Source of the DNA: JAKALX01 sp964508715
GTDB taxonomy: Bacteria; Chloroflexota; Dehalococcoidia; Tepidiformales; Tepidiformaceae
Reading direction: 5' to 3'
NCBI GenBank assembly: GCA_964508715.1
Contig: CAZDUX010000003.1
Coordinates: 124,001-188,000, forward strand
DNA length: 64,000 nucleotides
Part shown: piece by piece, positions 49,982-58,962 of the stretch
Layout of the letters: each line of letters opens with the position of its first letter
Position numbering within the stretch: the stretch's first letter is position 1
The notes under the pieces: model-generated
The model's input: only the letters and a program-made list of their open reading frames with translations
Database searches by the model: none
What the model was told of the DNA's origin: nothing
Made by a program: the position numbers and the translations under genes

Positions 49982-52261
49982 TTACCGGGGAGCACGCCCC
50001 AGTTTGATCTCAGCGTTGGCGATGATCTCGCGTGTCTGGTCGATCATGTCCGGACTTACGCTGACGCTCGTGGCGCCCCATTCGACGAGCTTCTCCGTCA
50101 CTTCCGGGTAGACGCTCGGCGCCTGTCCACAGATCGAGACGGTCAGCCCGCGCCGCCGAGCGCCCGTGACGGCCGTCTGGATGGCGGTCATCACAGCCTC
50201 GTTGCGCTCGTCGAACGTCTCGGCCAGCGCCTCGCTGTCGCGGTCGATGCCGAGCACGAGCTGAGTCAGGTCGTTCGAGCCGATCGAAATACCATCGATC
50301 CCGACATCGATGAAGCGGTCGAGGATGATGACGTTGGCCGGTACCTCGACCATCATCCAGAGCTTGAAGTCCTGGCCGCGGATGAGGCCTTGCTCGGCAA
50401 GGAGCTGCTTGACCCCTTTGAGTTCGGCTGGCGTACGGACGAACGGTACCATCACATAGAGGTTCCGGTAGCTCTCGCGCACCTTCTTGATAGCATCGAT
50501 CTCGAGCTGAAAAATGTCGGGCTCGCGGATATACCGGCTTGCACCGCGATACCCGATCATCGGGTTTTCTTCGCTCGCCTCATATTTCGTTCCACCGCGA
50601 AGGTTCGCGTATTCGTTGGTCTTGAAGTCGGTGAGGCGATAGACGACGGGCCTCGGATTGAACGCCTTGCAGAACTCGCTGATGCCTTCGGCGAGTGCGG
50701 CTGTGTAGGCGGCCGGATTCCCTTCATCGATGAACTGGCGTGGATGCGTCCCGATCTGGGCGACGATGAATTCGGCCCGTAGGAGCCCGACGCCGTCGAC
50801 GTGCCGCTGTGCCACACGGCCGGCGAGCTCGGGTTCGGCCAGGTTCACGAAGAGCTTCGTGGTCGTCGTTATCGCCGCTGCCTGGGCGTAGCGCTGCTTC
50901 TGCCGCTCGTACCACGCGAGGCGGACCTCGGCCCGGCCTTCGAACACCTTCCCCGATGACCCGTCGACGGTAACCTCGGAGTCGACGGACAGCTGTTGCG
51001 TCGCGCTCCCGGCGCCCACGACGCATGGGATGCCGAGTTCACGGCTGACGATGGCCGCGTGGCAGGTACGGCCGCCACGGTCGGTCACGATGGCGCTGGC
51101 ACGCTTCATGGCCGGCACGAAGTCGGGCGTCGTCATCTCGGCTACCAGTACATCCCCGGGCTTCACGATATCGATTTCACCGGGATCATGAACGATACGG
51201 ACGACACCCACGCCCACGCCCGGGCTCGCGGGTTGTCCGGAGATGAGGACCGGAGCTGTCTCCTCCTCATCTGCCTCCTCCTCCTGGTGCCCCGCACGCA
51301 TCGTGGTTACTGGGCGTGCCTGGGTGAGGTAGAACTTCCCCCCCTCGTATGCCCATTCGATGTCCTGGTGGTGTCCGTAATGCTCCTCGACAGAGCGGCC
51401 GATACGAGCGAGCTCGCGGATCTCCTCGTCGTTGAGTTTCTGACGTTCCTCGAGTTCGGCAGGCACAGGCTGCCACGAGTTTGCCCCTTCGTAGGCGCCA
51501 TCAGAGTCGGCCGCCTTCGCGATCATGCGGTCCTGGGGTACCGACGTGATCGACGAGACGAGCAGCGACTCCTTATCAACGATATACAGGTCGGGCGAAA
51601 TCTCGCCCGAGACGATGCCCTCACCGAGGCCATAGACGGCCTCGATGGTGATCTTGGACGCGTCGGAGGTCACGGGTTCGACCGTGAACATGACGCCTGA
51701 ACGCTCGGACTGCACCATCCGCTGGACCGGAACGGCGAGGCCGACCTTCGTGTGGTCGTAGCCCGCCTCCTCCCGATAGAAGATGGCACGCCCCTCGAAG
51801 AGTGACGCCCAGCAGGCCTGCACGGCGCGTACCACGTTCTCCGCGCCGACAACGTTGAGGAACGTGCTCTGCTGGCCGGCAAAGCTTGCTTCGGGCAGGT
51901 CCTCGGCAGTTGCGGAGCTGCGGACGGCCACGGGCCCCTCGCCGAGTTCGCGGTACGCCTCGGCGATCTCGTCAGCCACATGGGCCGGCATGGGAGCGTC
52001 CATGATGTGCTTGCGGATGGAGGCGGCACGCTCGTTCAGTTGTCTCGAATCGTGGACATCGAGATTGAAGAGCTCCTTCTTGATGATCGGCTCGAGGCCG
52101 TTCTGGGCGATGAAGTGAAAATACGTGTCGGCGGTGACAACGAATCCCGGCGGCACCGGGATGCCCGCTCGTGTGAGCTCGCCGAGATTGGCACCCTTGC
52201 CTCCAACGAGGCCGAGATCCTCTTTTCCGACTTCGGTAAACCAGACCACGGAACGAGTCAT
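49982..52261 (-). CDS. ppsA: Phosphoenolpyruvate synthase
   Basis: 759 residues from the ATG at 52261 (MTRSVVWFTEVGKED). It converts pyruvate + ATP + water to PEP + AMP + Pi for gluconeogenesis. Domains: ATP-binding N-terminal half (LVGGKGANLGELTRAGIPVP, RSSATAEDLPEASFAGQQ), swivelling His domain (GGRTCHAAIVSRELGIP with the phosphorylated His) and a PEP/pyruvate barrel (YRLTDFKTNEYANLRGG, MMVEVPANVIILDRFIDVGI, ISIGSNDLTQLVLGIDRD, VSICGQAPS with the catalytic Cys). TATAGC sits 13 nt upstream of the ATG. Confidence 0.95.
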   Translation of the reverse strand: MTRSVVWFTEVGKEDLGLVGGKGANLGELTRAGIPVPPGFVVTADTYFHFIAQNGLEPIIKKELFNLDVHDSRQLNERAASIRKHIMDAPMPAHVADEIAEAYRELGEGPVAVRSSATAEDLPEASFAGQQSTFLNVVGAENVVRAVQACWASLFEGRAIFYREEAGYDHTKVGLAVPVQRMVQSERSGVMFTVEPVTSDASKITIEAVYGLGEGIVSGEISPDLYIVDKESLLVSSITSVPQDRMIAKAADSDGAYEGANSWQPVPAELEERQKLNDEEIRELARIGRSVEEHYGHHQDIEWAYEGGKFYLTQARPVTTMRAGHQEEEADEEETAPVLISGQPASPGVGVGVVRIVHDPGEIDIVKPGDVLVAEMTTPDFVPAMKRASAIVTDRGGRTCHAAIVSRELGIPCVVGAGSATQQLSVDSEVTVDGSSGKVFEGRAEVRLAWYERQKQRYAQAAAITTTTKLFVNLAEPELAGRVAQRHVDGVGLLRAEFIVAQIGTHPRQFIDEGNPAAYTAALAEGISEFCKAFNPRPVVYRLTDFKTNEYANLRGGTKYEASEENPMIGYRGASRYIREPDIFQLEIDAIKKVRESYRNLYVMVPFVRTPAELKGVKQLLAEQGLIRGQDFKLWMMVEVPANVIILDRFIDVGIDGISIGSNDLTQLVLGIDRDSEALAETFDERNEAVMTAIQTAVTGARRRGLTVSICGQAPSVYPEVTEKLVEWGATSVSVSPDMIDQTREIIANAEIKLGRAPR

Positions 52262-52399
52262 GCTAACCAATCTGGCTATACCTCCAACCACGTCTCATAC
52301 ATCACGCCGATGGGCTCGCGTGCGTCGCCGATTCTACCATCGATCGGCTGCGCACAACCGCCCTATGGGTATTCGTTGTCTTGTTTCGGTACTACCCGG

Positions 52400-54250
52400 T
52401 CATTCGACAGTGACCGTTTTCGCCAGGTTGCGCGGCTGATCCACGTCGCAGCCCCGCCGAACCGCCACGTAGTAGGCGAAAAGCTGAAGGGGGACGGTTG
52501 CCACGATCGGTTCGAGGAGTTCGGGCGTCTCGGGGATTTCGACAACCTGGTCGGCAAGACTGGCGATCTCCCGGTCGCCTTCGGTGACGACCGCAAGGAC
52601 TTCACCACCGCGCGCCTGCACCTGCTCAATATTCGAAATCAGTTTTGACCGGAGGGCGTGGCGGGTGGCCACAGCGACCGTGGGGAACGAGCGGTCGATG
52701 AGTGCGATCGGCCCATGTTTCATCTCACCGGCAGCGTAGCCTTCGGCGTGGATATAGCTCACCTCCTTCATCTTGAGCGCGCCCTCCATTGCCACTGGAA
52801 AGGCGTGACCGCGGCCCAGGAAGAGGAGGTGCTGCGCCTCCGCGAAGTGAGTGGCAAGCCGCGAGTAGCGGGCAGAGTCGGAGGTAACACGCGCGACCGC
52901 GTCCGGCAGACGTGCAAGGTCGGCAACAAGCTGCACCTGGCGTGCGCGACCCAACGTCCCCCGCACCTCACCGAGCTTGAGTGCAAGGGCATAGAGCGCG
53001 GCAACCGCCGTAGTAAAGCACTTGGTGCTGGCAACGCCGCGCTCGAGGCCGGCGCGGGTATAGACGGTGCCGTCGGCGACACGGGTAGTCTGCGCACCCT
53101 CGGTATTACAGATCGTGACCTGGAGCGCCCCGCTCTGCTTCGCGACGGCCATTGCCTCGAGCACGTCCACCGTCTCCCCCGACTGGCTGACCGATACAAC
53201 GAGCGTTTCCGAATCCAGGATCGGGTTGCGATAGCGGAACTCGCTCGCGTTGTCCGTCTCAGCAGGGACGCCGGCCAGCTCTTCGAAATAGCGGCGGCCG
53301 AGCATCGCTGCGTGAAGGCTCGTCCCCATCCCCACCAGTACGACCCGCCGTATGGAGGAGAGCCGCTCCGCTGCGGGTCCCAGGTCATCGAGGTGGACCT
53401 CGGCCGGCTCGAGTGTGACGAGGCTGCGGACCGTATCGGAAAGCGATTCCGGCTGCTCCATGATCTCCTTGAGCATGAAATGCGGGTAGTCGCCCTTCAG
53501 CGCACTCACCGGATCGATCGGTACGCGCCGAACGGTGAGTTCGATGGGCGCGCCCGACCGATCGGCATAGCGAACCCCGGCCGCCTCGACGCGGGCTACC
53601 TGGCCATCGGCAAGGAACACGACCTCCTGCGTGTGCGGCAGCACGGCTGCAAGGTCACTTGCGACCAGCATTTCGCCATCGCCGTAACCGATGACGATGC
53701 CGCCGGCATTTCCCAGCCGGGCAGCAACGATGGCACCTGGCTCACGTGCGCTCATCGCGACGATTGCCTGGGAGCCTTCGAGGCGGCGAATGGTTGTGCA
53801 GAGTGCTCCCAGGAGGTCTTCACCTGCATTGACAGCCTCCTCCATGAGGTGCGCAATCGTCTCGGTGTCGGTCTCGCTGGCGAACTGGTGACCGCGCTCT
53901 CGCAGCTCGGCACGGAGTCCCGCGTAGTTCTCCACGATGCCGTTGTGGATGACCACGACCTCGCCGGCGCAGCTCGTGTGGGGGTGGGCGTTCAGGTCAC
54001 TGGGCTTGCCGTGGGTGGCCCAACGCGTATGGCCGATACCGGTCTGACCTGCAACGGGTGCCGCCTCGTTGATTGCGGCCTCGAGGTTCACGATTCGTCC
54101 CTGGCGCTTGGTGATCGCGAGTTCGCCATCTTCTGGTGACAGCACCGCGATCCCCGCGGAGTCGTATCCCCGGTATTCGAGGTCCTTGAGTGCACGAATG
54201 AGGATGGGCGCGGCCTGCTTTGGGCCCGCGTACGCGACAATTCCACACAT
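52400..54250 (-). CDS. glmS: Glutamine-fructose-6-phosphate aminotransferase (isomerizing)
   Basis: 616 residues beginning MCGIVAYAG at 54250, where Cys2 is the glutaminase nucleophile. It makes glucosamine-6-phosphate for peptidoglycan. The N-terminal class II amidotransferase has GIGHTRWATHGKPSDLNAHP and HNGIVENYAGLR. Two SIS domains follow (VVLVGMGTSLHAAMLGRRY, VVSVSQSGETVDVLEAM, and LFLGRGHAFPVAMEGALKMKE), with YIHAEGYAAGEMKHGPIALI and the final QPRNLAKTVTVE. AAGGAG lies ~13 nt before the ATG. No glmS ribozyme core is visible in the 400 bp upstream. Confidence 0.96.
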   Translation of the reverse strand: MCGIVAYAGPKQAAPILIRALKDLEYRGYDSAGIAVLSPEDGELAITKRQGRIVNLEAAINEAAPVAGQTGIGHTRWATHGKPSDLNAHPHTSCAGEVVVIHNGIVENYAGLRAELRERGHQFASETDTETIAHLMEEAVNAGEDLLGALCTTIRRLEGSQAIVAMSAREPGAIVAARLGNAGGIVIGYGDGEMLVASDLAAVLPHTQEVVFLADGQVARVEAAGVRYADRSGAPIELTVRRVPIDPVSALKGDYPHFMLKEIMEQPESLSDTVRSLVTLEPAEVHLDDLGPAAERLSSIRRVVLVGMGTSLHAAMLGRRYFEELAGVPAETDNASEFRYRNPILDSETLVVSVSQSGETVDVLEAMAVAKQSGALQVTICNTEGAQTTRVADGTVYTRAGLERGVASTKCFTTAVAALYALALKLGEVRGTLGRARQVQLVADLARLPDAVARVTSDSARYSRLATHFAEAQHLLFLGRGHAFPVAMEGALKMKEVSYIHAEGYAAGEMKHGPIALIDRSFPTVAVATRHALRSKLISNIEQVQARGGEVLAVVTEGDREIASLADQVVEIPETPELLEPIVATVPLQLFAYYVAVRRGCDVDQPRNLAKTVTVE

Positions 54251-54656
54251 ACGAGAAGGTTGCTCCTTGTCCTGGCTACCCGGCCGGGCAGCAGAAGGGA
54301 GCACGCACCCGGAGACGGCCACCTCATGAGGTCATCGAGTCTCGAATCCGGGAATGGGAGAGAAAAACAGGAACTGCAAGTCCCTGGCACGTTGCACAGG
54401 ATTTGTCAGCCGGTTGCCCGTACTGGTTTGCCTGTTGCCTGACGGCTGTGCCTGCCGGGGGGCCACCCGCCGAATGGTTCGATACTGCCCCCGCCTCGTC
54501 ATCCTTCCGGGGAAGGACCTGGCGCTTGGATCACGGCTCTCCGCGTGCTCTGGTTCCGGTTGTTTGCAGCCAGCACCTCCGGCTTCTGTCTGCGAACCAG
54601 TCTGCCCGAGCCGCACGTATCAGGTCAACGCGAAAATGGCAAAGTCTGGCGCAATC
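54251..54656. other. Intergenic region upstream of glmS
   Basis: About 405 bp that must hold the glmS promoter. I see no ribozyme, riboswitch or tRNA. Frames on both strands are Arg/Pro/Ser-rich and not convincing as genes. Confidence 0.4.
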
Positions 54657-54962
54657 CTAACTCTCTGCGCGTGGGATACCGGCGAACCCCAGGAAATCGT
54701 CCTCCCACTGGAGGACCTGGAGAATGATTGCCGGCGAGATTTCGCCTGGTGAACCGCTGATGCCACGCATCCTGAACTCATCGGCCACCACCCGGGCGAT
54801 CTCGTCGAGTTCGCGGCCCTGGACACCGAGCTCACGCTCCGTCTCCATGATCAGCTCAATGAGTTCCCCAGCCATCTGCACCCCATCTTCCTGGAGCTGT
54901 TCCCATACCCATTCCGCGCACTCCGTGAAGAGTTCGCCCTGCAATCGCCGTTCTGTCGTCAT
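54657..54962 (-). CDS. Small helical conserved-type protein of unknown function
   Basis: 101 residues, not recognised as a known family. Predicted to be nearly all helical and acidic: CAEWVWEQLQEDGVQMAGEL, LIELIMETERELGVQG, ELDEIARVVADEFRMRG, ending with a Trp-containing helix LQVLQWEDDFLGF. No signal peptide or membrane segment. Its ATG overlaps the stop of the methyltransferase gene upstream (4 nt), so the two are made from one mRNA and it may be a partner or regulator of that enzyme. Confidence 0.65.
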   Translation of the reverse strand: MTTERRLQGELFTECAEWVWEQLQEDGVQMAGELIELIMETERELGVQGRELDEIARVVADEFRMRGISGSPGEISPAIILQVLQWEDDFLGFAGIPRAES

Positions 54963-55996
54963 GCGCGAGCCACCACCAGTTCGAAGCTGCCATCAAGCAT
55001 CCGCAACCGTTCGATTCCAGTGAAGCCCGCGCCCGTGAGCAGCGCGTCGACTTCGGCCTCGGTAGGCACGTGGCTACCCCACAGCATCTCCGTGTACTCG
55101 AAATGCAGCCCCATTCGTGCGCCGCGCATGGCCGCCTCTTCGAGCGTTGCGGGGTAGGTCTCATCCAGGACCAGGAACTTCGCCCCGGGCTTGAGGGCCC
55201 CGCGGATCGCCGTGAGCACCGCGGGGCGTTCTTCGACGGGGATTTCGTGGAGTGCGAGGAACAGGAAGGCGGTGTCGAACGATTGGTCGGCGCGGAGTGT
55301 CGCAGCGTCGGCCTCTACGAGGTCGATCCTTCCTCCGAACCCCGTCTCGGTGACGCGACTGCGGCCGGCTGCGATGGCATGTTTGTCAAGGTCAAACCCG
55401 ACATAACGGACGTACTCGAAGACTGAGCACAAGGCGATACCCAGTCCGCCGGCACCGCAACCCACATCCAGAACCTTCGCGCCGGCGACGAAACGTGCGA
55501 TGACGTCGTCGAGTTCGGGAAGGATTGCCTGCACGAACAGGGCATGCATCAGCTCTGTCTGTTCCGCGATATTGCGGGAGAGCGCTGGCCCGTGTCGTGC
55601 CGGTGGAATCGCCTGCCCATCCCGGAAGAACTGCGGCAGATCGAGGAAGTCACGCGCGAGGAACTTCGCGTGGTAGGCGAACGACGGGCCGAGGCTGAAG
55701 AAGCTCTTTGGTTCACAAACCATCAACTCCACACCGGGAGCCATCGCTATCTGTTCACCGCCCGTTGGAACGAGAAGCTCGTAATGGACGAGCGTCTTGG
55801 CCCAGAGGTCTACTGCCCGCTCGTCCAGGCCCAGCCGTGAGGCGACCGCAACCGGGGCCATCGGACCGTGCCGCTTGAGTAATTCGAATATGCCGAGTTC
55901 GATTCCGAGGTTGGTCGCCGAAAGGCAGACCATTCCCGTGAACCACTCCCACGCCCGGTTGACGTGGGTGATCGCTACTTCATGAACATCGTCCAT
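54959..55996 (-). CDS. SAM-dependent methyltransferase (O-methyltransferase-like, two-domain)
   Basis: 345 residues. Residues 1-150 are helical with a winged-helix dimerisation region (TNLGIELGIFELLKRHGPM, VASRLGLDERAVDLWAKTL). Residues ~160-345 form a class I methyltransferase with AKVLDVGCGAGGLGIALC (SAM loop), GFDLDKHAIAAGRSRV and FLFLALHEIPVEERPAVL. This layout matches plant/bacterial small-molecule O-methyltransferases and polyketide-type methyltransferases. Coupled by a 4-nt overlap to the small helical gene and starting 10 nt after nfo. A TAGGCT box lies 7 nt before its ATG inside the end of nfo. Confidence 0.83.
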   Translation of the reverse strand: MDDVHEVAITHVNRAWEWFTGMVCLSATNLGIELGIFELLKRHGPMAPVAVASRLGLDERAVDLWAKTLVHYELLVPTGGEQIAMAPGVELMVCEPKSFFSLGPSFAYHAKFLARDFLDLPQFFRDGQAIPPARHGPALSRNIAEQTELMHALFVQAILPELDDVIARFVAGAKVLDVGCGAGGLGIALCSVFEYVRYVGFDLDKHAIAAGRSRVTETGFGGRIDLVEADAATLRADQSFDTAFLFLALHEIPVEERPAVLTAIRGALKPGAKFLVLDETYPATLEEAAMRGARMGLHFEYTEMLWGSHVPTEAEVDALLTGAGFTGIERLRMLDGSFELVVARA

Positions 55997-56003
55997 TCCA
56001 GGA

Positions 56004-56009
56004 AGCCTA
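56004..56009 (-). promoter_or_regulatory. -10-like TAGGCT before the methyltransferase gene
   Basis: TAGGCT on the minus strand with 7 nt to the ATG at 55996; it overlaps the end of nfo. Either an internal leaderless promoter or chance, since the nfo-methyltransferase gap also allows readthrough. Confidence 0.35.
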
Positions 56010-56894
56010 CCCGTGTGGCGGTTCGGCGGCGACCGGTGGTGCGATTCCTATGCCGGCACGGATCGCCTTGAGCCGCATGATGTTCTCACGGTCGGGGCCT
56101 TTGCCGTCGAGGCCCGGGACTTCGAGGAGGAACGGCACATCGCGAAACGCCGGGTGCCGCATGATTGCTGCGAACCCGTCGAGCCCGATGTACCCATCGC
56201 CGATGTTCTCATGGCGGTCGCGCAGGCCACCGAGTGGTTGCTTGCTATCGTTTGCGTGCACGGCTGCCAGGCGATCCAGGCCGATTTCGCGGTCGAAAGC
56301 ATCCATCGTCGCCTCGCACGCCGCATCGGTCCGGATGTCGTGGTTCATCGCCAGTGCGTGGCACGTGTCGAAACAGACGGCGAGCCGCGGGTCGTTGTCG
56401 AGGCCCCGGATGATAGCCCCGAGCTCCTCCCATTGGCCGCCGATGCAGTTCCCCTGGCCCGCGTTGTTTTCGAGAATCAGGAGTGAATCGTTGGGTGTAG
56501 CATCGAGTGTCCGGCGTATCTGGGTGCAGACGTGTTTCACCATCGCCTCATCCCAGCCGGATCCAAGGTGACTTCCCACGTGAAAAATGGTACCCGTCAC
56601 TCCCAGCTTCCCTGCCCAATCCAGGTACGTGGCGAGTGAGTCAACGGAACGCTGGAGCAGCACCTCGTCCTTCGACCCGAAATTGATGAGGTACACGCCG
56701 TGGAAGAATGCAGGCATTCCGCTCTCTGCAAGAACGCGCTTGAACTCGGCCGCCGAGTCATCGCTGATCACCGGGGCCTTCCATTGCTGGGGCGCCGACG
56801 GGAAGACCTGTACGGCCTCGGCGCCGATCTCCTTCGCGCGGCCGAAGACTCTCTGAATGCCCCCGGCAGCCGAGATATGAGCACCGATTCGCAT
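56007..56894 (-). CDS. nfo: Endonuclease IV (AP endonuclease)
   Basis: 295 residues with the TIM-barrel endonuclease IV fold; it repairs abasic sites. Motifs: MRIGAHISAAGGI at the start, FPSAPQQWKAP, GVYLINFGSKDEVLL, IFHVGSHLG, LLILENNAGQGN, CFDTCHALAMN and VHANDSKQPLGGLRDRHENI (read in two parts), with the three-zinc ligands (His, Glu, Asp) spread as in the family. AGGAGG lies ~12 nt before the ATG, and TATACT (-10) around 56933-56938 gives a leader of about 35 nt. Confidence 0.93.
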   Translation of the reverse strand: MRIGAHISAAGGIQRVFGRAKEIGAEAVQVFPSAPQQWKAPVISDDSAAEFKRVLAESGMPAFFHGVYLINFGSKDEVLLQRSVDSLATYLDWAGKLGVTGTIFHVGSHLGSGWDEAMVKHVCTQIRRTLDATPNDSLLILENNAGQGNCIGGQWEELGAIIRGLDNDPRLAVCFDTCHALAMNHDIRTDAACEATMDAFDREIGLDRLAAVHANDSKQPLGGLRDRHENIGDGYIGLDGFAAIMRHPAFRDVPFLLEVPGLDGKGPDRENIMRLKAIRAGIGIAPPVAAEPPHG

Positions 56895-56932
56895 GGATCG
56901 CTCGCCTCCTGCCCGGCCATCCGGGCAAGAGC

Positions 56933-56938
56933 GAGTAT
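56933..56938 (-). promoter_or_regulatory. -10 TATACT of nfo
   Basis: TATACT on the minus strand about 39 nt before the nfo ATG, followed by a GC-rich hairpin (GCCCGG/CCGGGC) and an AGGAGG Shine-Dalgarno. Confidence 0.45.
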
Positions 56939-56980
56939 ACGTGCCTCGTGGCCGGTGTCCTGCGCCCTCCAGTCGGTCCG

Positions 56981-57583
56981 TCAGGATTTGACGGCGACCC
57001 CTGTTACATCCGGCACGATCACGCGGCGCGATGCCCGGAGCTCACGGATTCGGAAACCGGCGGCTTCGATGTCATCAACCGTTCGCCGGTTTGGGTGGCA
57101 CCCCCCGAGGAGCCTCGACCATGCGGGATCAAGTAGTTCGAAGAACGGGCCAGCGAACCTGCCCTCGGGCCGCAGGTGCTCCCAGAACCGGAACTCACCC
57201 CCCGGCTTGAGTACTCGCTCTACCTCACGCAAAGCACCCGCTGCATCGGGTATCGTGCAGAACACATAGGTCCCAAAGACGCTGTCAAACGACTTGTCTT
57301 CGAACGGCAACGCCTCTGCGCGGGCATCAATCAGCTCGAATGCCTGGTGGGTTCTGGCCGCCCGTTCAGCCGCACGGGCCCTCATGAAAGGGTCCGGCTC
57401 TATCCCGATGTACTCCACATCCGGGCCGAGGTGCTGCCAATTCGCCCCGAGTCCCGCTCCGATTTCGAGCACCCGTCCGTGCGCACCGCTCACCACGCGG
57501 TGGCGCTTCTCCCGGTGCCGAGCGCCTTCCCGCCTTATCACCTGCTCCCAGAACGCTGCGAATGCACGGTGCCCGCTTTCCAT
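56981..57583 (-). CDS. Class I SAM-dependent methyltransferase (UbiE-like)
   Basis: 200 residues from the ATG at 57583 (MESGHRAF). Motifs: GRVLEIGAGLGANWQHL (SAM loop), EYIGIEPDPFMRARA, ARAEALPFEDKSFDSVF, EVERVLKPGGEFRFWEH. It resembles the small UbiE/COQ5-like and thiopurine-type group that acts on quinones, lipids or small molecules. TATGGT lies 6 nt before the ATG (leaderless type). Divergent from the CaiB gene at 57665. Substrate unknown. Confidence 0.85.
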   Translation of the reverse strand: MESGHRAFAAFWEQVIRREGARHREKRHRVVSGAHGRVLEIGAGLGANWQHLGPDVEYIGIEPDPFMRARAAERAARTHQAFELIDARAEALPFEDKSFDSVFGTYVFCTIPDAAGALREVERVLKPGGEFRFWEHLRPEGRFAGPFFELLDPAWSRLLGGCHPNRRTVDDIEAAGFRIRELRASRRVIVPDVTGVAVKS

Positions 57584-57589
57584 AGGCGA

Positions 57590-57595
57590 ACCATA
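57590..57595 (-). promoter_or_regulatory. -10-like TATGGT, leaderless promoter of the methyltransferase
   Basis: TATGGT on the minus strand, 6 nt before the ATG at 57583; no Shine-Dalgarno between them. Confidence 0.4.
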
Positions 57596-57664
57596 CCGGC
57601 ACGTTGACACCCCGGCCACACCTCACGATGATCCCGCCATCATCAGGCATGCGAGGAGGACGCC

Positions 57665-58864
57665 ATGTTTCCGGACGTACCCCACACCGGACTACCGCTC
57701 TCCGGGCTGAAGGTGATTGACTGTACAATCTGGCAGCAAGGCACGTACGCCAGCGCGATGCTCGCCGATTTCGGCGCCGATGTGATCAAGGTCGAAGGGC
57801 CAGACTCTCCCGACCCGGGCCGCGGCCTGAGCGAGGCCTACTTCCAGAGTCACAACCGTAATAAGCGGGGAATTGTCGTCGACCTCAAGCACCCGGATGG
57901 CCGTGAGACAATCCTCAAGCTCATCGAGACCGCGGACGTGTTCGTTCAGAACATGCGCCAGGGGGTGATGACGCGCCTCGGCCTCGGTTACGAGGACATG
58001 AAGGCTCGCAATCCGCGGATCATCTATGCCTCGGCCAGCGGCTATGGCAGCAAGGGCCCGCACGCGAAGTGGCCCGCCATGGACATTCTCGGCCAGGCGC
58101 GCGGCGGGACGATGATGATGCAGGGCCCGCCCGATCTCGCCCCGATCTTCTCGTTTGGCGGGATGGCCGACCAGGTTGGTGCGGTCTCACTCTCGTACGC
58201 CATCCTGCTCGCACTCTGGCACCGCGCCAGGACGGGTGAGGGCCAGCATGTCGAAGCATCGCTGCTTGGTGGCCAGGTAATGCTCCAGTCATTCAATATC
58301 ACGTCGACGCTTTTCACCGATCGAGTTCCTCCTCGCCGCCCCCGCGAAGATGCCGAACCACTGTGGAACGTGTACCGGTGCAGGGACGACCGCTACATCG
58401 CCGTGAGTATGTCGCTTGTCGGCCGTTGGTGGGGACCATTTTGCGAGTCGGTCGGACGGCCGGACCTGCTGGCAGATGAGCGCTTCGCCACCTCGGCCGA
58501 CCAGCACAACCACCGGGGTGAACTCATCCAGATCCTCGATGAACTCTTCGCAAAGCGTGACCAGTGGGAATGGGTGAACGACCTGTGTGGCAAGGGGCTC
58601 GCCGTGGCCCCGGTACAGGACTACGGCCAGATCATCGATGATCCCCAGGTCATCGCAAACCGGTACATCGTGCCATTCACCCTGCCCGATGGGACGGAGA
58701 CGCGCATCGTGGGGCCCGCTGTCCAACTCGAAAAGAGCCCCGGCCACATTCGCCACCGCGCACCCGAGTTTGGCGAGCACACGGAAGAGGTCTTACTCGA
58801 GAACGGCTTCGACTGGGAGCAGATCGCCGGACTCAAGGATGCGGGGGCGATCGGCCCACGGTAG
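57665..58864 (+). CDS. CaiB/BaiF (family III) CoA-transferase
   Basis: 399 residues; AGGAGG lies 6 nt before the ATG. Signatures: VIDCTIWQQGTYASAMLAD, DVIKVEGPDSPDPGRGLSE, NRNKRGIVVDLKHPDG, and AKWPAMDILGQARGG with the catalytic Asp. The WQQG opening is shared with the CaiB at 42073 (RYQQG), suggesting the same subfamily. Substrate unknown; such enzymes handle oxalate, carnitine, benzylsuccinate, mesaconate and similar acids. Alone on its strand until the copper operon 98 nt later. Confidence 0.88.
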   Translation: MFPDVPHTGLPLSGLKVIDCTIWQQGTYASAMLADFGADVIKVEGPDSPDPGRGLSEAYFQSHNRNKRGIVVDLKHPDGRETILKLIETADVFVQNMRQGVMTRLGLGYEDMKARNPRIIYASASGYGSKGPHAKWPAMDILGQARGGTMMMQGPPDLAPIFSFGGMADQVGAVSLSYAILLALWHRARTGEGQHVEASLLGGQVMLQSFNITSTLFTDRVPPRRPREDAEPLWNVYRCRDDRYIAVSMSLVGRWWGPFCESVGRPDLLADERFATSADQHNHRGELIQILDELFAKRDQWEWVNDLCGKGLAVAPVQDYGQIIDDPQVIANRYIVPFTLPDGTETRIVGPAVQLEKSPGHIRHRAPEFGEHTEEVLLENGFDWEQIAGLKDAGAIGPR

Positions 58865-58929
58865 GGCATCCAACATCCGCCTGATCTCCGCCAGAAGTCC
58901 TGCTTGCATTTTCTCAGATTACTAGTAGG

Positions 58930-58946
58930 ATAGGGGGGTACCCTAT
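58930..58946. promoter_or_regulatory. CsoR-type operator (palindrome ATAGGG-N5-CCCTAT)
   Basis: ATAGGGGGGTACCCTAT has half-sites ATAGGG and CCCTAT and the GGGGGGTA/TACCCCCC core known from CsoR/copY-type copper operators. It lies 17 nt before the csoR ATG and after a TACTAG/TAGGAT -10-like stretch, so the repressor bound here would block its own promoter and the downstream copZ-copA. Confidence 0.7.
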
Positions 58947-58962
58947 TCAGGAGACGGGTCCC

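Noticed and set aside
54251..54450. glmS ribozyme upstream of glmS
   Set aside because: None of the conserved ribozyme core segments can be found on the minus strand.
54332..54616. 94-codon minus-strand frame in the glmS upstream region
   Set aside because: Arg/Gln/Pro-rich translation without start signal; looks like a chance frame in GC-rich DNA.
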